In this document: positions 14,684-22,301 of the stretch, in pieces | How positions within the stretch are numbered: position 1 is the first letter of the stretch | Layout: each line of letters starts with the position of its first letter | Source of the DNA: Planctomycetes bacterium UBA2386 | GTDB taxonomy: Bacteria > Planctomycetota > UBA1135 > UBA2386 | Reading direction: 5' to 3' | Length of the DNA: 28,670 nt | NCBI GenBank assembly: GCA_002343845.1 | Contig: DDSQ01000134.1 | Span: 30,338 to 59,007 of the forward strand | Notes under the pieces: model-generated | The model's input: only the letters and a program-made list of their open reading frames with translations | What the model was told of the DNA's origin: nothing | The model's database searches: none | Translations under genes and position numbers: made by a program

Positions 14684-15832
14684 TCACGGCAGCATGCCGC
14701 GAATCGGTCCGACCAATGCGGCGCCGACGAACCGTGCCCCGGCTTCGTTGAAGTGCACCTGGTCGTAGAACGAGGCGAAGCCCGTCGGCACTGCCGCTGC
14801 GAGATCGACGCAGGCGAAGCCGTGCCGCTTGCAGGCCGCGATCAAGCTCGCGTTCGCGGCAGCGATCAGGTCGCGGAAGTTGGCCGGCGCGATGCGGTGC
14901 GTTCCCGTGTTGCAACCCCAGTACGCCGCCTGTTCCGCCGCCGTCGGCGCCGCCCCGAACATGCAGGGCTGCGTCGCGAACAACGGCACGATGCCGTGCG
15001 CCTGGCACAGGCCCGCGAGGGATCGCACGTTGCGGACGTAGTGATCGAGGCCCTGCGCCGACGCCAGCAACGGCTCGGGGCACTCCGGCAGCTTCGCCTG
15101 CCATGCCGCTTCGTCCGCGAAGTACGGAGTCGACCGATTGCCGCGCAACGCCGCCCGGAGCCAGCGCAGGTGCCGGCTGATCTGCGTGCCGCGCAGCGCG
15201 GCCAGGGCCGCGTGCAGCGATCGCGGCTCGGCGTAGAAGGCGTCGGAGCGCAACATCGGATGATCCCCCGACGCGATGGTCCCGAGATCGTTGGCGCCGA
15301 GCAGGAACACGCAGACGTCGGTGTCGAGAGCGGTGACGACGTGCGCCGTCGTGGCGAGGTGCGTGCGCGAGTCCTGGGCGGAGATGCCGAGGTTCAGCAC
15401 GGTCACCGGCCGCGCGAGCACGGCCTGCAGTTCGCGCTCGAGCACCGCCGGCCAGCGTTTGGCGGCGTCCAGCATGTTGCACTCGACGGTCGAGCCGCCG
15501 ACCACCGCAACGCGCAGTTCCTCGGCGCTGCGCCGCTGCTGCCGTTCCGCGGGATAGAGGTAGCCCAACGCGTTGAACGCGTTCTCGACCAGGCCCGGCG
15601 TGACGCCGGCGAGCGGCCCCGGATCGACGGTCGTGGTGCGCGGCGCCGGACCGATCGCCGACCAGGACGGCAGGAACCGGTGCAGACGCGGGTCGCGCAC
15701 TTCCGGCAACGGATGGAACAACCACAGCGCGCCTTCGAGCAGGGCGACGGTCGCGATCGCGGAAGCGCAGGCCACGGCGACCTTGCGGCGCCACGTGCTT
15801 CGTCGCCGCGGGGCCGGAACGGATGCGGACAT
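14684..15832 (-). CDS. Membrane-anchored SGNH/GDSL-family hydrolase
   Basis: Predicted 382 aa. A single N-terminal membrane segment (VAVACASAIATVALLEGALW) is followed by an extracytosolic SGNH domain. Block I is VAVVGGSTVEC with Ser114 as nucleophile, where GGS replaces the usual GDS. Block II is NLGISAQDS, block III is FLLGANDLG, and block V is FYDQVHFNEAG with Asp357 and His360. These residues make an intact esterase triad. Such proteins deacetylate or de-esterify polysaccharides or exported lipids; the substrate is unknown. ATG 15832 was preferred over a GTG at 15892 because it places the membrane segment near the N-terminus. No good Shine-Dalgarno site is visible for either. Confidence 0.78.
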   Translation of the reverse strand: MSASVPAPRRRSTWRRKVAVACASAIATVALLEGALWLFHPLPEVRDPRLHRFLPSWSAIGPAPRTTTVDPGPLAGVTPGLVENAFNALGYLYPAERQQRRSAEELRVAVVGGSTVECNMLDAAKRWPAVLERELQAVLARPVTVLNLGISAQDSRTHLATTAHVVTALDTDVCVFLLGANDLGTIASGDHPMLRSDAFYAEPRSLHAALAALRGTQISRHLRWLRAALRGNRSTPYFADEAAWQAKLPECPEPLLASAQGLDHYVRNVRSLAGLCQAHGIVPLFATQPCMFGAAPTAAEQAAYWGCNTGTHRIAPANFRDLIAAANASLIAACKRHGFACVDLAAAVPTGFASFYDQVHFNEAGARFVGAALVGPIRGMLP

Positions 15833-15940
15833 CGCCGCATGAGAACGCGGCGGAACAGCGCCTGGCAAGCTCGCGCAGCGCCCGGCGCGCACGAAGGGGA
15901 GCCCTCGCCGCGCGCGGCCAGGCCGCGACCCCTCCGCGGT

Positions 15941-17503
15941 TCAGCGCGCGCTCTTCACCGTGAACTCCGCGGTGACGGCCTGGTTCTCGACCAGGTTGCG
16001 GCGGCCGTTGGCCTGCAGGTGCAGGAAGCGGCGGCCGTGGTGCAGCTCGAGCACGCAGCGCGTGACGCGATACGGCAGCACGGTCCCGTCGGGGCCGCGC
16101 GCCGACACTTCGGCGGTGAACGACGCGCCATCGACGCCGAGCGCGGCGAGGTCGACGCGGGCGCCGATGCGCCAGTCGTCCGGGCTCGAGTGGCCGTAGA
16201 TGTCCCAGCCCCGCGCCAGGAAGCCGGGCTTTCGCGCGATCGTCACCGTGAGACCGTCGGCGTTGCGTTCGCTGCGCGTCGACTCCGCCGGATGCGGCGT
16301 GGCCTGGAACGGCCGCAGGGCGGGATCACCGATCAGGATGCGGTTGGCGCCGCCACCCTGCATGACCTTCTCGCGGTGGCGATGCGGCTCGCCGGCGACC
16401 GGGAGGTCGAGCACGAGCGCACCGCCCGCTGCCAGCATCACGTCGTTGTACGTCGCAACGAGCGTCTCGCCGAGGCTCGCGCCGTGCTCGAGCGCATGGT
16501 CGGTTTCGATCGACACCGAGAGGCCGTGGTTCGCGCCCAACGGAACGCACAGCGCCGCGGCACCAGCGTGCAGCCACGCGAGCGCCAGGCTGTCCTCGAC
16601 CGCGAGGTGGTGCACCGTAGCAACGTCGGTGCGGCCGAACGTCGAGACGATGTCACCTTCGACCCAGACGCGATCGACGGCACCGGAATGGCACGTGCCG
16701 CTCCACACGATCGGCGAGGCCAGCTTCAGAGTGCGAAAGCGCTGCGCGAGCAGGCGCGGCATCTCCCCCGCGGGATCGTGGCCGACCTTGCCGGCTTCGT
16801 ACTCCCAGTGCTTGTCGCGCTGCCGGTTGCGGTCGTCGTCGAACAGCCAGATGCCCTGGGGGTCGCCGCAGCCGGTGAACTCCGCGACCGCCGCCGCCGG
16901 CAACTCCGCCAGCGCGCGCTCGACCGCCTGCAGGCGCTCGGGGTCGGCGTTCGCGAACCAGTGGTGCGGCCCGTGGAAACCCGCGGCGGCCTGGATCGGG
17001 GACTGGTGGTCGGCGATCCGGAACGACTTCTCGGCGGTGCACACCGAGCCCTGCCACCACGGCCCCGTGACCGGGCCGCGCGCATGAAGTGCAGCGATGC
17101 GTTCCCACAACCGCGTGCACTGCTCGCCGGACTCGGCGGTGAGGTAGCCGAACGCGAAGTCGACGAGCGGATCGTCGTCGATGCGCGCCGCCGTGAGCAG
17201 GATGCGCCGATGCAGCACGAGATCGAGCGTCGCCGGCTGCAGCACGAACAACACGTTCGCGGGTCGCCGTTCGCGCAGGACGTCAGTCAGCGCATCGAAG
17301 TCGCGGCCGTCCCACTCCACCATCGCTCCGCGGTGATGCGCACGGGCGCTGGCCGCAGCGGCGCGGTACCCGGCCGCCGCGGGCGCATCGGCCGCCAGGT
17401 CGACCGCGACGACGAGGTAGCCGGACTGGGCCCGTGCAAAGGCTCCGAAGGCGGCGACGAACAGCAGCCACACGAAGGCAGGGACGCGCATGGACGATCG
17501 CAT
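15941..17503 (-). CDS. Exported gingipain/C25-like (clan CD) protein with altered His motif
   Basis: Predicted 520 aa with a signal peptide (VPAFVWLLFVAAFGAFARA). A clan CD caspase-like arrangement is suggested by PIVWSGTCHSGAVDRVW, with Cys271 in the place of the caspase/gingipain nucleophile, and by the C25-like tail NRILIGDPALRPF. The segment where clan CD enzymes carry Ser-Gly-His-Gly reads EFTGCGDPQG, putting Cys212 where the catalytic His is expected. Activity is therefore uncertain. Other motifs are FHGPHHWFAN and LGANHGLSVSIETDHALEHG. A C-terminal region of about 110 residues looks like an Ig-type beta domain, as in gingipains. The start could also be ATG 17491. It is divergent from the cytochrome c gene at 17609. 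Confidence 0.6.
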   Translation of the reverse strand: MRSSMRVPAFVWLLFVAAFGAFARAQSGYLVVAVDLAADAPAAAGYRAAAASARAHHRGAMVEWDGRDFDALTDVLRERRPANVLFVLQPATLDLVLHRRILLTAARIDDDPLVDFAFGYLTAESGEQCTRLWERIAALHARGPVTGPWWQGSVCTAEKSFRIADHQSPIQAAAGFHGPHHWFANADPERLQAVERALAELPAAAVAEFTGCGDPQGIWLFDDDRNRQRDKHWEYEAGKVGHDPAGEMPRLLAQRFRTLKLASPIVWSGTCHSGAVDRVWVEGDIVSTFGRTDVATVHHLAVEDSLALAWLHAGAAALCVPLGANHGLSVSIETDHALEHGASLGETLVATYNDVMLAAGGALVLDLPVAGEPHRHREKVMQGGGANRILIGDPALRPFQATPHPAESTRSERNADGLTVTIARKPGFLARGWDIYGHSSPDDWRIGARVDLAALGVDGASFTAEVSARGPDGTVLPYRVTRCVLELHHGRRFLHLQANGRRNLVENQAVTAEFTVKSAR

Positions 17504-17608
17504 CGGCGGGAGCCGACTCCGGCGGGCAAGGGTAGCGGCGCGTCGCGGGCCGTGGTCGCGACGACGCCCAATCCTCGCCACGCGTGCCGGCAGTGGCGCG
17601 GCCTCGCG

Positions 17609-18385
17609 ATGCAGGTAGCCTGCGGCCTGGTGCAAGTCGGCCTTCGCAAGATCCTGCTGGTCTCGCTGCTGGCGTCCTACGTCGGCCAGACTGCGCTCGT
17701 CTACCTCGACGACACGGCGACGCCCGAGATGGCCCTCAGCGAAGAAGGCGTGACCGGCCGCCGCCTGTGGCACGAACTCAACTGCCAGGTCTGCCACCAG
17801 CTCTACGGCTTCGGCGGCTTCCTCGGCCCCGACCTCACGAACGCCGCCCCGCGGCTGACCCGCGCGCGCCTCGACGAAGTGCTGACGATCGGCAATGCGC
17901 AGATGCCGGCGTACCACCTCGATGGCGACCAGATCACCGCGCTCGAGACGTTCCTGCACGAGATGAACGCCACCGGCGTCGGCGTGGCGCGTGCGAACGT
18001 GCCGCTGCCGCCCGACGCGGTGTGGGCGGCGCTCGACGCGCACGCGCAGGCGAAGGCGCCGCCGGCGCCGGTGTTGGCCGGGCTGGCGACGTTCCGCGCT
18101 CACTGCGCGACCTGCCACGTGCCGCTGCAGAGCACGCCACTCGGCGTCAACACCGCCCCCGACCTCAGCACGGTCACGACGCGCCTCGACGACGCGGCGA
18201 TCGCGCAGGTCATCGCGACGGGCCGCGTGCCGAAGGGCATGCCGTCGTGGCCGGCGCTCGGCGACGCGAAGATCCAAGAACTGATCGCGTGGTTGCACTG
18301 GCTGGCCGACGAACGTGCTCCGATCCGCGATCGTGTGCCCGGCGACAGTGCCGCGCAGGGCCTGCCGTGGTGGGAGTTCCGATGA
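17609..18385 (+). CDS. Membrane-anchored dihaem cytochrome c (NorC-like first domain)
   Basis: Predicted 258 aa. An N-terminal membrane helix (ILLVSLLASYVGQTALVYL) anchors two c-type haem domains. The first has CQVCH at 59-63 followed by LYGFGGFLGPDLTNAA, very like NorC, with a distal methionine in AQMPAYH. The second has CATCH at 166-170 and a probable Met ligand in PKGMPSWP. It should deliver electrons to the haem-copper subunit encoded next, whose start overlaps its stop by four bases. Usual NorC carries one haem; the second domain is an addition like the fused cytochromes of other oxidases. The start could instead be GTG 17630, with no clear ribosome site for either. Confidence 0.85.
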   Translation: MQVACGLVQVGLRKILLVSLLASYVGQTALVYLDDTATPEMALSEEGVTGRRLWHELNCQVCHQLYGFGGFLGPDLTNAAPRLTRARLDEVLTIGNAQMPAYHLDGDQITALETFLHEMNATGVGVARANVPLPPDAVWAALDAHAQAKAPPAPVLAGLATFRAHCATCHVPLQSTPLGVNTAPDLSTVTTRLDDAAIAQVIATGRVPKGMPSWPALGDAKIQELIAWLHWLADERAPIRDRVPGDSAAQGLPWWEFR

Positions 18386-19794
18386 CCGGCACCGCCGACC
18401 GCAGCACCGCGACTCCGGCTGCCGCACCTGCGGCCCACGCGCCGCCGGCGATCCTGCCCCTCGCCGGCCAGCGCGTCGATCGCACCGTCGTGATCCAGCT
18501 GCGCATGGCGCTCGCGTGCATCGTCGTCGCCGTCGGCGGCGGTGCGCTGGCGGCCCTTCACTACCTGCCGAGCGTGTCGACGTGGCTCAACGCGCAAGCG
18601 GTGACGCTGACGCGCATGCGGCCGCTGCACACGACGTTCGCGACGTTGTGGATCTTCGGCGGGTCGCTGGCCGTGATGTACCACTGGCTGTCGACGCACC
18701 ACGGCGGACTCGACCGCGGCGATCGCCGCCGGTTCTGGTTCCACACCGCCTGCTGGCTCGTCGCCGGCGGAGGGATCTTCGTCACGCTCGCCGCCGGCAT
18801 CTTCTCGGGCCGCGAGTACATCGACTTCCACCCGATCTTCAGCGGCGTGCTGCTGGCCGGCTGGTGCGCCTTCGCGTGGACGTTCTGCAAGCGGCTGCGG
18901 CACGGCTTCTGGGCGCAGCCGATCTACCTGTGGTTCTGGGCGATCGGCACCCTGTACTTCGCCCTCACCTTCGTCGAAGGCCACGCCTGGCTCCTGCCGT
19001 CGGTGTTCGAGAACCCGGTGCGCGACCTGCAGCTGCAGTGGAAGTCGTGCGGCACGCTGGTCGGCTCGTTCAACTTCCTGATGTACGGCTCGCTCGCCTA
19101 CGTCGGCGAGAAGCTGTCGGGGGATCGCAAGTACGCGCAGTCGCCGACCGCGTTCTGGCTGTTCGGCGTCGGCTGCCTCAACTCGTTCACCAACTACGCG
19201 CACCACACCTACCATCTGCCGCAGACGCCGACGGTGAAGTGGATCGCGTTCGTCGTGTCGATGATCGAGGTCGTGATCCTCTGGAAGGTGATGCTCGACC
19301 TCGGCCGCATGGTCCGGAAGGGCCGCCCCGAGCGTTTCTGCGGCCGCGCTGGCTGGCTCGTCGCCGCGAAGTGGTGGACTGGTGCGATGCTGCTGCTGTC
19401 GATCGTGATCTCGGTGCCGAACTGGAACAGCGTGATCCACGGCACGCAGGCGATCGTCGCGCACGCGATGGGCACCACGATCGGCATCGACACTCTGGTG
19501 TTGCTCGGCACTGCGAGCTGGCTGATCGCCGAAGCGGGCGGCCAGGCGGTGTCGGCGCGACTCGACGGCGCCCTGCAGCGGCATTCCATCCGCTGGATCG
19601 CGTGGGTGTTGGCAGTGTTGGTCGCTTGGCTGCTCGCCGCGGGCGCGACGCACGGCTGGCATCGTTACCTCGGCGAATCGACGCCCGACTGGGTCGTCGG
19701 CAGCCGGTTCGTCCTGCCGGTGTTCGGCGGCGTGCTCGGCGCCTGGCTCCTGCTGGTGGCGATCCGGTTCCTGCGCCTGCTGCGCGCGGGCTGA
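18382..19794 (+). CDS. Haem-copper oxidase superfamily subunit I, NO-reductase/cbb3-like with non-canonical ligands
   Basis: Predicted 470 aa with about 12 membrane helices. Helix II has MRPLHTTFATLW (His83, low-spin haem ligand). Helix VII has NYAHHTYHLP (His274 and His275, metal-centre ligands). Helix X has VIHGTQAIVAHAMGTTIG, with His361 in the place of the high-spin haem ligand. In cbb3 oxidases and cNOR that position is followed by a second His for the low-spin haem; here it is Met363. The helix VI region LQLQWKSCGTLVGSFNF lacks the expected third metal-centre His. The pairing with a NorC-like cytochrome favours an NO-reductase-related role over oxygen reduction, but function is not settled. 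From memory, similar helices occur in Bacteroidota proteins annotated as cbb3 subunit I, so the ligand set may be a family trait. Confidence 0.8.
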   Translation: MTGTADRSTATPAAAPAAHAPPAILPLAGQRVDRTVVIQLRMALACIVVAVGGGALAALHYLPSVSTWLNAQAVTLTRMRPLHTTFATLWIFGGSLAVMYHWLSTHHGGLDRGDRRRFWFHTACWLVAGGGIFVTLAAGIFSGREYIDFHPIFSGVLLAGWCAFAWTFCKRLRHGFWAQPIYLWFWAIGTLYFALTFVEGHAWLLPSVFENPVRDLQLQWKSCGTLVGSFNFLMYGSLAYVGEKLSGDRKYAQSPTAFWLFGVGCLNSFTNYAHHTYHLPQTPTVKWIAFVVSMIEVVILWKVMLDLGRMVRKGRPERFCGRAGWLVAAKWWTGAMLLLSIVISVPNWNSVIHGTQAIVAHAMGTTIGIDTLVLLGTASWLIAEAGGQAVSARLDGALQRHSIRWIAWVLAVLVAWLLAAGATHGWHRYLGESTPDWVVGSRFVLPVFGGVLGAWLLLVAIRFLRLLRAG

Positions 19795-19822
19795 CCCGCC
19801 CGGGCCGCGCGCGGGTCGGCAA

Positions 19823-19842
19823 CCTCGCGCGGCGATGCGAGG
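19823..19842. terminator. GC-rich hairpin between convergent genes, possible bidirectional terminator
   Basis: CCTCGC-GCGGCGAT-GCGAGG, perfect six-base arms, lies in the 50 bases between the stop of the haem-copper gene (19794) and the stop of the deiminase gene (19845). There is no T-run on either side, so any termination would not be of the classical intrinsic type. Placement between two convergent stops is the main support. Confidence 0.4.
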
Positions 19843-19844
19843 GC

Positions 19845-21662
19845 TCAGTGCCCCAAGCGCACCTGCAGGGCGTTGGACGACGACCAGCCGAGGCCGGTAG
19901 CGCCGGGGTCGTTGGGGAGCCATGCCTGCGCGTAGAGCGAGATGCCGACGATCTGCGGATCGTCGGGCAACGCGATCGGCGCAACGAAGGCGCCCGCGGC
20001 GTCGGTCGGCAGCGGCAGGATGTCGAACGGCAGCACGTGGATCGTGGCGCCGTCGAACGGCACGGCCCCCGGCTGGTCGCCGACGAGCAACAGGCCGGCG
20101 GCCAGCGGCAGCGCGTTCGTCAGCGACAGCGTGAACGTCGCGCCGACGACCGGCGGCGTCGCCGCGAGCGTTGCCACGCCGAACTGGCCGGGCTTGCCGG
20201 CCCCGTACGGGATCGCCGCCGCCTGGCCGAACGTGCCCGCGATCGTGAAGTTCGCGTCGCTGTCGTCGTGGCCGGTGCGCCCCTGCGCGTCGCGCGCGAC
20301 GACACGCAGGCGGACCTGCCCAGCCTGCAGGTTCGGCACGGTCCAGTTCCAGGTACCGGTGTGCGGCAGGTTGCTCGCCAGCACGTACGGGAACGAGACG
20401 CCGCCGTTCGCCGACATCTGCAGGTCGATGCCCGTGACCGCTTCGTCGTCGTCGGCCAGCCACTCGATGCCGACGTTGGCGCCAGGCGTCAGCACTTGCC
20501 CGCCGTTCTGCGTCTTCAGGTAGGCGGTCGGCACGAGGCCGCCGCGGTGCGCCGGCACGTGCATGACGATGCAGTGCATGACGCCGGCTGAGGTGACGAG
20601 CCCCTGGCAGTTGACCTGCACCACGGTCTTGCCCGGCAGCGCCGCCTGCCAGGCCGCGAGCGCCGTCGCGTTGTACGGCGACACGGTCGTGTTGGTGTAG
20701 GTCGGCACGATCGCGACGTCGTTGCACAACACCATGTTGGTGTACGTGTAGTGAACGCCGCTGACGGTCCGCGCCGGGATGCGCGTGATCGTCCATCCCT
20801 GCGCCGCCAGGGTGGCGGCGGCGCCGTCGCAGATGACGTCCTGCGTCGTGCCGGGCTGCGCCGGCCAGTCGCTGATCATCGCCTTGCGATCGCCGTAGAT
20901 CTGCATCCACATGTCGATGTGCTGCGTGGCGTCGACCGAGGTCGGGAACGCGCTCCACAGAGTGGTCTGCAGGTTCTGGTAGCTCTGCCAGTGGCCGATG
21001 ATCTGCGCGGCCGTCAGCGTCGGGTTCTCGTTCTGGATGAGGACCGTCGCGTGCCCGCTGCCGAGCCCGTCGAGGTGGAAGTTCCCGCCGCCGTGCACGA
21101 GCGGGATGCCATAGACCCGGTGCTTCTTGAAGGCGCCGAAGTGGTCGGGCATCACGTCGTCGTTCGGACGCGGCCGGTTGTAGGTGTGGTCGACGATCGC
21201 GCGGCAGTCGCCTTCGAAGACGTAGCGCGGCCCGTAGTCGCGGATCCAGATCGTGTCGGTGGTCGCGACCAGGGGGACCACGCGCGCCATGTTGCACCCG
21301 GCGGCGGCGAGCGCGTTCGTTGCCGTCGTCACCTCGCTGGCGCTGTCGCAGTAGACGTAGACCTTGGCCTGTCCGGTCGTCGTCGCGTAGCGCGCGATCT
21401 GCTGCACCACGGTCAGCTGCGCGCTGGTTCCCTCGTAGGCCAGGCACAGGCCGTCCATCGGTTCGTACTCGGCGGCACAGCGGATCGGACCGGTCGGTGG
21501 CGGTGTCGGCGCATCCGTCGCGACGGAGAGCGGATGCTGCAGGATCCAGGTCTGCTCCGCGGGGGTCAGCGAACGCGGAATGTCGACGCCTTCCGGGTAC
21601 TGCTGCTGGGCAGCGGCAACGGCGACGGTGGCGAGCACGGCGGCGGGAACAGGGTGGCGCAT
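19845..21662 (-). CDS. Secreted Porphyromonas-type peptidylarginine deiminase with C-terminal beta domains
   Basis: Predicted 605 aa with a signal peptide (AAVLATVAVAAAQQ). Residues about 60-375 form a pentein-fold deiminase of the PAD_porph/agmatine deiminase family. Catalytic positions line up with Porphyromonas PPAD: Asp142 in IWIRDYGP, His248 and Asp250 in QHIDMWMQ, and Cys364 in GVMHCIVMH. Asp-to-His spacing equals that of PPAD (106) and the Cys spacing differs by one. YNRPRPND provides Arg163 and Arg165, equivalent to the PPAD arginines that bind a peptide's C-terminal carboxylate. The reaction would turn arginine into citrulline on exported proteins or peptides. An Ig-like region (385-475) and a terminal domain (484-605), shared with the protein at 23167, follow. 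Confidence 0.85.
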   Translation of the reverse strand: MRHPVPAAVLATVAVAAAQQQYPEGVDIPRSLTPAEQTWILQHPLSVATDAPTPPPTGPIRCAAEYEPMDGLCLAYEGTSAQLTVVQQIARYATTTGQAKVYVYCDSASEVTTATNALAAAGCNMARVVPLVATTDTIWIRDYGPRYVFEGDCRAIVDHTYNRPRPNDDVMPDHFGAFKKHRVYGIPLVHGGGNFHLDGLGSGHATVLIQNENPTLTAAQIIGHWQSYQNLQTTLWSAFPTSVDATQHIDMWMQIYGDRKAMISDWPAQPGTTQDVICDGAAATLAAQGWTITRIPARTVSGVHYTYTNMVLCNDVAIVPTYTNTTVSPYNATALAAWQAALPGKTVVQVNCQGLVTSAGVMHCIVMHVPAHRGGLVPTAYLKTQNGGQVLTPGANVGIEWLADDDEAVTGIDLQMSANGGVSFPYVLASNLPHTGTWNWTVPNLQAGQVRLRVVARDAQGRTGHDDSDANFTIAGTFGQAAAIPYGAGKPGQFGVATLAATPPVVGATFTLSLTNALPLAAGLLLVGDQPGAVPFDGATIHVLPFDILPLPTDAAGAFVAPIALPDDPQIVGISLYAQAWLPNDPGATGLGWSSSNALQVRLGH

Positions 21663-21787
21663 GGCGGGCAGCAACGGGGCGACCGCAGAGGATGCCCGAA
21701 TCCGCCCCGCGGGCAATCCCAGGGTCGCCGCTTGGGACATCCGACGGCATGGACGCGTCGAGCCGGCGGCGAGCCGCCGCGGCCCGC

Positions 21788-22282
21788 TCACCGTCCGCCA
21801 GCGCCCGCGAACGTCCGCATGGCCAGCAGCGCGCGCTGCTGCGCGGGCGACAGCCGCGTCGCCAGGAACGGATACAGCATGTTCCGCTCGCGCAGATCGT
21901 GGTGCAGCAGCAGGTTCTTGAACGTCGCCTCGCGGTCGAGCAGTTCGAGCAGCGCCGCGTCGTCGGGTCGTGCCTGCAGCGCGGCCACGCGGCCCGCGAA
22001 CTCGTCGACGAAGGTGCGCAGGTTGCGATGTTCGCCGAGGAAGAGCCGCGTCGGCGCATCCGTCGCGTCGCCACCGAGCTCCTGGTAGCGCGTCAGCACC
22101 AGCGTTTCCTCGTCGGCGATGTGGGCGAGCAGGTCGCGGCGGTACTTCGCGAGCTCGGCGCCGCTTCGCGCGAAGTCGCGATCGAGCAGGGCGACCTGGT
22201 GCGCGAACCAGGTGCGCGCCAGTTCGTCGTGCAGGCCCATCATCGCCGCGCCCAGGTCGAGGTCGCTCACCTGCCCCACCAT
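21788..22282 (-). CDS. Hemerythrin/HHE-domain protein
   Basis: Predicted 164 aa, all alpha-helical. Probable di-iron ligands are arranged as in hemerythrin-like HHE proteins: His28, His54 and Glu58 (HIADEE), His85 (GEHRNLR), and His128 and Glu132 (HHDLRERNMLYPF). Such proteins bind oxygen or NO or take part in repair of iron-sulfur centres. The nearby NO-reductase-like genes make an NO-related role possible, though it is a separate unit. Start ATG 22282 is used; an in-frame GTG at 22270 is an alternative. The divergent Bpt gene begins only 19 bases away. Confidence 0.83.
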   Translation of the reverse strand: MVGQVSDLDLGAAMMGLHDELARTWFAHQVALLDRDFARSGAELAKYRRDLLAHIADEETLVLTRYQELGGDATDAPTRLFLGEHRNLRTFVDEFAGRVAALQARPDDAALLELLDREATFKNLLLHHDLRERNMLYPFLATRLSPAQQRALLAMRTFAGAGGR

Positions 22283-22301
22283 AGCGAGCTACCATGCGGG
22301 C

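Noticed and set aside
14753..18385. A plus-strand open frame of about 1200 codons ending in the dihaem cytochrome.
   Set aside because: The upstream 950 codons are the antisense of the SGNH hydrolase and C25-like genes and show no family signal. The cytochrome has its own start near 17609.
18382..19794. Calling this gene a standard cbb3 oxidase subunit I (ccoN).
   Set aside because: No ccoO or ccoP gene follows, the partner is NorC-like, and the helix VI and helix X ligand residues differ from those of CcoN.
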